Part shown: positions 55,575-64,000 of the stretch, in pieces
Layout of the letters: each line of letters begins with the position of its first letter
How positions within the stretch are numbered: position 1 is the stretch's first letter
Notes under the pieces: generated by a model
What the model saw: only the letters and a program-made list of their open reading frames with translations
Database searches by the model: none
Told to the model about the DNA's origin: nothing
Source: Marasmius tenuissimus
Lineage: Eukaryota; Basidiomycota; Agaricomycetes; Agaricales; Marasmiaceae
NCBI GenBank assembly: GCA_029532415.1
Contig: JAQOTA010000069.1
Coordinates: 1,612,001 to 1,676,000, forward strand
Direction: 5' to 3'
DNA length: 64,000 nucleotides
Position numbers and translations under genes: made by a program

Positions 55575-58500
55575 TTACTCTTCGAACCAACGGTAATCTA
55601 CCGCACCAGTCGCCATGCTATTTACATTGGACATGAAAGAGTTCCATTCTTCTTGACTGAAAGAGGCATTCGTGTCAGCGCAATAGTGTATGAAATTTCG
55701 ATACGCAGAACATACCTGAAGTCGACGTTCCCTAAGGACGAGGAAGCGGGAGTATTATGCCACATTGGTACGGGATGGTGTAGTAGCATGTAGTCGTTCG
55801 CGGCAGCGAAGTTTTCTGTTCCCTCTCCCACTGAAATTGGTATGTGAGGCGAAGATGAAGGCCCTGAAAGACCCACGCCGAGTGCCCCTGTAGAGGGCAG
55901 GATGGTTGCTGGGTACGGAGTTGTTGACGATGGGGGGGCAGGGCTATGATAAGGAAATAGGTCGGGTTGGTTGAGCGGATCGCCCCCCGTTGATTCGTGG
56001 CTGTATCTTTCGAGGTGGAACAAGCTGCGGGGGTCGTCCGAAACTGACTGCGAGTGGAACGATCCTGGTTCGAGCGCTGTTGCACAACCTGAGTGTTCGT
56101 CGCTATCGGGACCTCTCGGACGGCTCAGTGATTCATGGGCCCGTGGGAGCCGTCCAACTGTTATGACTGCGGTCAACAGGTCTCTATTAGGCGGGAAGTA
56201 CATGAGTAATCTGCAATGATACCATGAGCGGACGAAGAGAATGGAACGCACACTAGACGTCCGGCTATCTGGTATCTGAAAACAGATATTTTATCATCTT
56301 CGGGCGACAGCGATTCCGGGTGAGTTTAGCTTACCCAGACTCGTATTTCTGTAACAATTCGACGCAACGGTTTACGTCCGTCAAATCCTCTGTGGAATCC
56401 GACCCGAGCTCGGTCTGCCGTGGACGCCATATGTTGACAAGGAGAATAAGAGCTGACATGAACAGGCAAACCTGAGACCATCATTGGATCAATAGAGGTG
56501 CCCATTCGTGTAGATTTTGAAAGTTACCATCAGATTAGGGCCCGTCTCGAGAGCAATCATGCCCCCCTCCAACCTAGCCTGCCGCATTTCGAAAATGTAA
56601 AGGATCTTCCGTGTGGCGCTGGAGCTTATGGCCGCGGCAGGAAATGGTAGGATGGGCTCTTGGCCCGGTCGCGGGATAAAAGGTCGGTGAACTTGTATCT
56701 GAACCCAGTGATACATAGAGTATAGCATTGAAGACTGTTGAAAGAAAACAGGATTTGGCATCTTGGGATCCCACCTCACTGAACGCGCGAGTCAGTTACC
56801 AGCGACCACACACCGAGAGAGACGTACAATGATCGGGTATGTGATCCATGAACTCGTTCAAAGCGGAGTCTATCACCGTCGTTAGGGTACTGCGATGTGA
56901 TGTATGATGATCGAATCATGAAGGCTTACCGAGTTCTACAACCGCCTTTCGTTTCCATTCGATCCCAGAGATGCCCATGCCAGACCACAACTGTGATCTT
57001 CTGACCGAATACTGAGACCCCAGTCAGTTTCAGAAACTACCATGCGGAGAGTAGCATTTCACCAGTGTTCGCTGCGCAAAGCCCATGATTTCGAGTAGTT
57101 TGAGGTATGTCACGAAAAACGACGAGATGGACGGTTTCCCTTCAGGCTGTACAAAAGCTTGTGTTGGATCGGGGTTCTCCCAATATTCGTCATCGCATTC
57201 CATCGGTAGTTCGCAATCGAAACTGCACGAAAACATTAGCATCTCAAAGAGACATCGGAGAAACGCATAGTACTCGTCGGGAGTTGTAGCGCGGGGGCGA
57301 CCCCAAGATGCACTCATGAATAGATCCATGGATACGAGACTCCAGAAAGCTCGTCTCCACAGCTCGTCTTCAACAGTCTTTTCAGAATTGAGGCCTTGAC
57401 GATGCAAGCCCATCTGCTGAGCCATTCGTATCCCAACGCCCACTACGGTCCAGGCAGCATCCGGTGTGGATACGGTTTGCAGGAAGTAGGCGACCAGCTG
57501 GTCAGTAGAACGAGCATTAATTTGGAGGCTTGTGGAACAGAAAAGAGAGCCTGCGAGATACTCACACTGCATAACTGAATGTCGTAAAGGGTTGGTGGTT
57601 CCGTGATCGAATCGCGAATTAGAGGAATCTGACGGAAGTACCTCCATCCTAGACTGTGTTCTGAAGTGGTGCCTTCGCAGAATACACGAGGATCGTTCGA
57701 TTGCCGAGAAGCGATGGCACAAACAGCCAAAACGGTTGCACCAAAAGATCGGTTACCTAGGTGTAAGCCCTCCATGACCAACCGCTCGAAGGTTGGTCGA
57801 TGCAGTAACGGGAGGAAAGGGTGGTGTCTGGTGAAGTAAAGATTGATAAGGTCGTGAAAGACGTCATCCTCCGGGAAAACGAAGGGAGGCACTTGAATTC
57901 TGAGTGTTTGCTGCCACTGCGTTCGTTATGGTGAGGTTTCGCGATAATTTAGAGTCGCAAAGACTTACAGGTAGCGGTTTCCAGAATTGGGTCCTTTGAT
58001 GGTTTTTGAAGATGGCTACAATGAACTCTCGATCTCCTGAGGTTCCCCGTCGGGCGTCCACTGCAGATTGAACTAGCATGTAATAGCTCGATTTGCCGGT
58101 ATGTCGTTTTTCGTAGGAAAGAGATACCCCTTTCAACTCCGAGGTGAGTTGTTCTATGGAATCCTCGACCTCCTGGCGTCTCTCGACTTCAGGTGTGGCG
58201 CTTGAAGAAGGCGGAGCGGTAGTTGCGGCCATCGAGGATGTATCATGTTCACCAAAGGTTCCCTTTGATAGCGACAGTTGCCTGTCGAGCGAGCGAGCAT
58301 AATTCGCGAGATCTACCAAAATCTGCCTGACAGATTCCGGGTCTTCTGGGATGACAAAAAGCTTTGAAGTCGAGAGAATGCTGTTGACTAGAGCCCGCGC
58401 ATTATCTGCCTTCATTGAGGGTCTTTCATGTCGAGAATGAGCTATGAAGCGAATACCCGAGAAATTCTGGACTCGTACAGTAGCTTAGGGCCGCGTTTCT

Positions 58501-58878
58501 GTTACAAAAGAGGTCGATAGTGAGTAACCATGGAGAAAGACACGTAGGGAGCCAATCCCGTGGCCATCTCGAGCGAAGAGTGAGGGGCCACGATATGTTT
58601 CTTCTACTTCTTCCCTCCACATAGCTAGGTCCCGCCTGGAGATCAAATACATACCTTTTTCTTCATAAAATGTACGCAATCGATGTTTCCAGAGAGGCAG
58701 TTAGAACACCTATTTCCTGGTCTGGTAGCGCTGTCGCAGCGGACTTGTAGTAGGGGGGGGGGAATTCTTGAGCAAACTGACAGAGCGCATACCACAGAAA
58801 CGTACCTTTCCTCCTGCGGCATTCATCACATGCGTTCTGCAATCTTCGTTTCCTGTAGACTGGTTCATCTTCAGCCAT
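55575..58878 (-). CDS. Zn(II)2Cys6 transcription factor, paralog D
   Basis: Paralog in tandem with C. It starts MAEDEPVYRKRRLQNACDEC (58876-58878). Cys at 17, 20, 27, 37, 40 and 47; the loop between the Cys triplets is changed (RPGNR instead of APGNI). The cluster intron ends CAAG and holds a run of ten C on the coding strand. Linker KRGPKLL, then ALVNSILSTSKLFVIPEDPE. The middle region has LLHRPTFERLVMEGLHLGNR, LWRRAFWSLVSMDLFMSASW then GRPRATTPDE, CDDEYWENPDPTQAFVQPEG and VQVHRPFIPRPGQEPILPFP. Last exon EEWNSFMSNVNSMATGAVDY then RWFEE, stop 55575-55577; the VDDI motif of A-C is changed to VNSM. No disruption seen. Confidence 0.9.
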
Positions 58879-58887
58879 GGTGATGGT

Positions 58888-58900
58888 GTAAGTTCAAGTT
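58888..58900 (-). promoter_or_regulatory. TTGAAC-type leader repeat, copy D (partial)
   Basis: On the minus strand AAACTTGAACTTACA, about 10 bases before the ATG of regulator D. One full unit plus a partial second unit. Confidence 0.4.
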
Positions 58901-59506
58901 TCGAGAACCGACGAGAACTGAATACAGGACGCGCAGTCCGCCGTGGCAGTACTGCCCAGTTTGTTAAAGCTGACGGCGCATGCATACGGCCTGGCTTTTG
59001 AACGAGCCATGATCATGAAGGGCTTGAGGATTGAGCTGAAAGGCTGAAGCTGAAACCCTGAAGCCCGAAGTTCTGATCTCTGCCTGGTATGGCTGCCAAC
59101 ATTGAGGTCAGTCGCGGCCTTTGGAGTTTGAGCACCGGAAATTCCGCTCTTGCCCGATATGGAGTAATTCCCGCGCCTTAACGTCCTCGTGACCCCAGGG
59201 CTCTTCCCCGCAAAACTAGAGGCACATTCCCACCTACTACGGTCCTTTCTGCTCGTGTAGATATCACATAGAGCCGTCAGTACAAACCGCAAGATATCCT
59301 TCCCTTCTCTACATGTCTGCCCTCCCACCAAGGGAGATTATGATGCCGGTATCAATCTAAGAGTAAACATTTCGCAGGGAGTCTGGCGACAACGGCATTG
59401 CGATTAACAATGAATCCTCTCGCACTCAGGATGTCTTAATTCGTTCAATTAGATTCGTCAGATCCATAAAGGTGAACACCGTCTAGCATGCTCCTGAGTC
59501 CTTCCA
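58901..59506. other. Intergenic spacer
   Basis: Promoter of regulator D and 3' flank of NAA15. The minus-strand open frame at 58894-59331 lacks recognisable features. Confidence 0.5.
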
Positions 59507-62500
59507 CTACGGTGCTAACTCCTCGACCTCTCCGTTCTCCTGTGCACCCGCTGCTCCTGCACCGAAAACCTCCCCCTCGACCTTCTCCCGTTCCTCCTGC
59601 GTCAAGAATACCGTTGATAACCCGAACCGTTCTTGACATTTTGTTCGGAACTCTGCTGCCCGGGAAGATTCGAGTGATGAGAGGAAAGTGAGGAGGGATT
59701 GAGCAGTCTATTTTCAAGGAACCGATTAGTTCGTGCAACACAACAAAGAAGGGCCTACGACTGCATACCTTGATATCCAAATCATTCTCATTCGAGTTGA
59801 ACACCATAAATACAACGCCCTCCACCTCTTCCCTCGTTGCTTCGCTCTTCAGCAGCTCGCCCATAACCTTCGCGGCGCTCAAGACCGCCTTCGCAGAGTC
59901 AGAGCGTTGTTGAAGATATTGAGAGTTATATAGGTTCAGTGATGAGGACGCCTCGGGCGAGATGAGCTTATCCAGTTCGGTCAAGAATAGGTGGGTTGGG
60001 TCTTCGGAGGGTGAGGCTGAAGGTTTTGATGACGATGAAATTGAGGCGGCTGGAAGAAAAGCATGAAAATCGTGAGCGAACATGAGTGTCAAGTGAAGGG
60101 CTGCAACATACCAAACTTTCTAGCGTGAACAACTCTATAGTGCACATCAGGATGGTCTTTCCCTCCAGCAAGTTGGACCGCCCGACTCAGCGCCGTGATA
60201 GCTTGAAGCAACTTGCCTGTGATGCACGAATGAGCTGAGGGTCACGTCGAAACAAGATCCAAAACCCACCTCTCCGAACAGCGACATCATAGACGACACA
60301 CCACACCTCGATCGCTTTCTCCCTCTCCTTCTCCTTCCCGTTGACAAAACCTAGATTCAACTCCACAAGGGGCTGTAATAGCTTCGCCGCTCTCTCCAGT
60401 GGATCCTCACATGCCAATAACTTGAGACCCTCCGGATCCTCGTCCTTCGGAGTCGGCGGTTCGAGGCCCTTGTCTTCGTTCGCATTTGAAGTGGCGGCGT
60501 TTGCGGAGGCTGCAGCTAGAGGGCAAGTGAGCACGACAGGAAGCACAGAAACAAGAAACCTGGAGGCACACCTTTCTTGTCCTTCTCCTCCTGTCCTCTA
60601 GCTTCCTTTTGAGCGGCCTTCTTGGCCTTTTTCTTCGCTTTGGCCTCCGCTTCGGAGAGTTTCCCTTTGCTAGAGCTATTACCACCCAAGGGGGATTTGA
60701 GAGATGGGTTGTCGTGAACAGAGACCAATATCTGTCAAAGACTGTAGTATGAGAGAAGGGACGAAAGTTTGGCCGTGGCTAACTCACGCGGCTAGCAGCA
60801 ACAGCCGCCTTGATATACGCCGGCTGAGTTCGAAGACGGTCTTCCCAGCTCAGAAGGTTGAGATATATGGATATGTTGAACTTGCGCAAGGAGTACCCAT
60901 GGAAATCGTACTGATCGTCTTCCAGTTCGTTGAACAACTACGCAGGTTAACGCGTCAACCTAACGAACACCGAGAGTGAATGAGTTGACCTCACCTTTTG
61001 AACCGCGACATACTTCTTCAACGCCATATGCAGCCTACCACCAGCGAGGTGTGAATCGGCCATCTCCATAAGGTACAAGAGCGACTGCATGTCTTCAAGA
61101 TCGGTACCAGGTGATACAGCATCTTTCTGAGAGAGGTTCAGTAAAGGTCATCCGTTGAGAGCCTTTGCTCACCTTGGTGAACAACCCCAGAACTTTTTCA
61201 GCCTCCTCCTGCCGGCCAGCTCGCATGAGATACTTCCCACTCTTCGTGTTCAAGAAACGATCCTGGCCATCCAGTAGTCTAGCTTCCTCCATAGCCCCAG
61301 CAGCGTGAATAGGGTCGCCAGCGCGTTTGAGAACGCGTGCGCGGAATGTGTAGAGTTCGGGGAGGGTGGGAGTGTGGGCTGTTGCTTCGTCAAGAAGGGA
61401 GAGTGCCGTCGTGTGATGTCCGAGATGAGAATGATGTTGGGCGAGGAAGTAGAGTGTCCAGAGGTATGTTGTCGGTTCTGAACTCGAGGACGGGTCTGTC
61501 GGTATGTGCTCCTTCTTTACCTCCTCGACGATCTCTTCTACGATTTTCATCTTCTCCTGGTCACCGTACAACGATTTGACATCGGCGAACAGGGACGGTA
61601 TGCCTTTTGTCAGCCCAGCACTCAGGTACCTCCGTGCTTGATCCTTGAAGCTCGGTACTGGCTCATCCCCGGCGAATGAAGCAGGTGTGATCGAGAGCGC
61701 CAATCGTTTCGGTGTATTCGCCTTGGGTAGTTGAGTAATGAACTTTTCGTACAGGATCTTCACCGCCTGTACTGGATTCTCCTCCGTATTGACTCCCAGA
61801 TTGTCCAAGTACCCTTGATAGTAATCGTAATTCTCCGAATTATGCTCGATGAGGACATACCACGCATGCTCTGCATCTTCTAGTCCCATCTTCGAAGTCA
61901 GGCGTGCACGGAACTCCATGATAGCCGTCTTATCCACAATCGAGCGATCCTTCGCGCACGTATCGAGCAATGATAGTGCCTCGGAGAATTGCTCCAGCCC
62001 TTCCAGAACACGGATATGGTATATGAGCGTTTCTGAATGCTCAACGTCGTAGTCTGGGATGTTCTTGAGCGTCGTTTCGTAGCTCTGTAGGACCTTGTTG
62101 GCTTCGAGTAGATTTCCGTTTAGATGGTGAGCTACTGCCAATGCAACCCAGTTTTGTCGGACCATTGGACGCATTCGAAGCAATTTATGTCGCGTCTCAA
62201 CCAGTGCATCATACAGCCGGAGATGTGTCTGAAGTTGTGCTGCGTCTCGTAGAATGTTCAAATTTTCCTATATGCAGTTTACATCAGTCTTGGACTTTTT
62301 TGTTTTATAGATACTGGACGCGCTACGCACTTTATCAAACTTCAACGCCTGTGTATACGATTTCAACGCCTCTTCGTAGTTCTTCTCTCCCTTTTGTATC
62401 AACCCAAAAACGTGCCAGACAATGTGCGAGGTGAGGTCAAACCGAACACCCTTCTTCACCATCTCGATACCTTCATCGCGTCGACCCATGTGTGTAAGAA

Positions 62501-62727
62501 CTAGACCTTTCATGCAAAGGGTTTCTATACCAAGAAGTGAGCACGGTCGGCCTAAAGAAACAAAACCAATAGGAACTCTCACCACCATGCTCAGGATACT
62601 TTTTGAGAATCTGGTCAGACGTTTTCAAGCCTTTTTTCAATTGTCTAGTTTCGTAGAGTGTCAAAAGTTCTTTGAAAAGACCGGCCTCTTTGGAGGGTAA
62701 GGCTCTTTTGGATGCGAGCTTGCTCAT
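59507..62727 (-). CDS. NAT1: N-terminal acetyltransferase A auxiliary subunit NAA15
   Basis: Ribosome-binding TPR scaffold of NatA that positions the catalytic subunit Naa10/Ard1. It starts MSKLASKRALPSKEAGLFKE (62725-62727), then LLTLYETRQLKKGLKTSDQI, LCMKGLVLTHMGRRDEGIEM, IVWHVFGLIQKGEKNYEEAL, LLRMRPMVRQNWVALAVAHH and NYDYYQGYLDNLGV. Later exons give YLMRAGRQEEAEKVLGLFTK, LHMALKKYVAVQK and then FNELEDDQYDFHGYSLRKF, the NARP1 signature. A Lys-rich stretch (EAKAKKKAKKAAQKEARGQE) follows, and a final helical part. The last intron (GTATGC..AATAG) leads to TAQSLLTFLSSLESSRAAEF and a stop at 59507-59509; the unspliced frame running to 59445 is rejected. About nine introns. Head-to-head with regulator E. 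Confidence 0.94.
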
Positions 62728-63183
62728 CGACTTGCACGGTTAGATAACAGCGAGCAGCGGATGGGAACGATGAGGACGTCGACAACGTTGTCGATGGTCG
62801 ATGAGAGCGACCGGGTATCGTAATCTCGGTATCGTAAGCAGCAATCACAAACATGTCATCATCGTTCCTCCCACGACGGTGACGATTTCATTTTCTCCCT
62901 TTCTATGAATCACGACGTTCAACGTTCAAATCGCATCAAGGAGGGATAGGTACTCGAATGTGGCCTTGATTAAATCACTTAGATAACTTTGCAAGCAAGG
63001 TGAGTCCCCGCTGAAAGCGGTACTTCCCGAGTAAACGTTATTCCGGCGAATTGTGGCCTCTGCAGGGTCCTGACTCCTGGGAAGATAACTGCGGTCTTGG
63101 ACGCCCAGGTTTACGAGAACCAATCGGCTCCGAGCTCGACCACTAGCTTGAACGTTGCTTGAACGTGAACTTTTATCATCACC
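62728..63183. promoter_or_regulatory. Divergent promoter region NAA15/regulator E
   Basis: 456 bases between divergent start codons. Besides the TTGAAC units just before regulator E, GTTCAACGTTCAAA occurs at 62911-62924. Confidence 0.4.
63147..63170 (+). promoter_or_regulatory. TTGAAC-type leader repeat, copy E (expanded)
   Basis: CTTGAACG, then TTG, CTTGAACG and TGAAC: two full units and one partial unit, ending 13 bases before the ATG of regulator E. Confidence 0.5.
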
Positions 63184-64000
63184 ATGGCCCACGACGAACC
63201 GCCTAACAAGAAGCGAAGGTTGCAGAACGCATGCGATGGATGTCGAAGGAAAAAAGGTGTGTTCTCGTATGGTTTCTTACTCCGTTGCTCATGTATCGAC
63301 ACAAATGACTTCCCCTGCGAGTACGCTGTGACAGTGCCACTGCACCTGGAAACATATGCTCTAATTGCCTCTCTTCGAACGTCGACTGCGTGCACTTCAT
63401 GGAGAAAAAAGTGTGTTTTGAACTCATGTCTTACGTCGTTGCTTGGGGGCGGTCCGAGTATTGGGAGGTATTGAGTGGAAGGACATGTAGTATAATCCGC
63501 CCCCTTGTTCCGCCGTGAGACTGGATACCTCTATGGTTCTCCAGCCAAATATTCATTCCTGTTCCTGATAGAAACGTGGTCCCCAAACACGGTGGGACTT
63601 CAAGACTTCTGGATATCCAATTGATAACTCACTAGTCCTCTAGACCCGGAAGATCCTCAAGGAAGACGGATAATGCACGAGCTCTGGTGAACGCTATCCT
63701 GTCGACTGCGACACCCTTTATCGTTCCAGAGGACCCGGAATCGGTCATGGAGATGTTGGTCAATTTGGCGAATCATGCCCGGTCACTCGACAGGCAATTA
63801 TCGCTATCTAGTAGGGAAGTCTTTCCAGGGTATGATACGTGCTCGACGCCTGCGACTGCCTCACCAATTATCTCGAATAACTTTCTTGACGCCGAGGTCG
63901 AGCAAGACAAGGAGGTTGAGGATTCCGTTGATGAACTTACCGCCGTTTTCAAACAAGTTACTCTTGCTTATGAAACAAGACATGTTGGCAAATCGAGCTA
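63184..64000 (+). CDS. Zn(II)2Cys6 transcription factor, paralog E, cut by right edge
   Basis: Fifth paralog, only the 5' quarter in the window. It starts MAHDEPPNKKRRLQNACDGC (63184), with CDGCRRKK where the others have CDECRRRK. The cluster intron ends GAG rather than AAG and gives KVRCDSATAPGN; spliced Cys positions are 17, 20, 27, 37, 40 and 47. A following exon has RGPQTR and, after an intron ending CAAG, ALVNAILSTATPFIVPEDPE, LVNLANHARSLDRQLSLSSR and a linker DAEVEQDKEVEDSVDELTAV before YETRHVGKSS at the edge. Frame is intact as far as visible. Whether the rest is complete cannot be seen. Confidence 0.85.

Noticed and set aside
59445..59506. Extension of NAA15 to a stop at 59445
   Set aside because: It reads through a good intron (GTATGC..AATAG); the spliced frame gives the helical C-terminus expected for the family and stops at 59507-59509.
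29057..64000. Interpreting the regulator copies as part of a secondary metabolite gene cluster
   Set aside because: No polyketide synthase, peptide synthetase, terpene synthase or P450 lies in the window; the intervening genes are conserved housekeeping functions.

Overview
The window is nuclear DNA of a filamentous fungus, most likely a mushroom-forming basidiomycete (Agaricomycetes). The genes are dense and broken by many introns of about 50-65 bases (GT..AG, with occasional 14-16 base exons). The protein families are typical of that group: a Zn(II)2Cys6 regulator expansion, small secreted proteins, GH114, an Ato/YaaH transporter and fungal HMG-CoA reductase. No rRNA, tRNA, CRISPR array, intact transposon or virus-like segment was seen. 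Spliced coordinates were read by eye, so terminal codons are usually firm and internal splice sites are estimates.

Left part (1-29 kb), mostly single-copy genes: an aldehyde dehydrogenase cut by the left edge (-), PMP3 (-), an uncertain short gene (3228-3846, +), a secreted Ser/Gly-rich GPI-type protein (-), GLE1 (-) and proteasome subunit beta-4/PRE1 (+) sharing a 298 bp bidirectional promoter, an unknown basic protein (+), a short-chain dehydrogenase (+), a possible gene or gene relic near 15.1-15.7 kb (-), an acetate/ammonium-type Ato transporter (+), HMG-CoA reductase (-), then about 5 kb with almost no coding signal but an imperfect tandem repeat, and ribosomal protein eL42 (+).

Right part (29-64 kb): this part is dominated by five paralogous Zn(II)2Cys6 transcription factors, here called A (29057-32362, +), B (33674-36937, -), C (51765-55031, -), D (55575-58878, -) and E (63184 to the right edge, +). 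They are interleaved with a small secreted protein, cystathionine gamma-lyase, an F-box protein, a GH114 glycosidase, a TMEM184/DUF300 membrane protein, PDS5 and the NatA auxiliary subunit NAA15. The paralogs share intron positions, a TTGAAC-type direct repeat just before the start codon, an unusual AAG or GAG splice acceptor inside the zinc-cluster coding region, and (in A-D, where the 3' end is visible) a conserved C-terminal tail exon.

The genes do not form an obvious biosynthetic cluster. Most are housekeeping functions: mRNA export, proteasome, sterol synthesis, translation, cohesion, N-terminal acetylation and sulfur amino acid metabolism. The regulator family looks like a recent local expansion threaded through them, and it is the most unusual part of the window.
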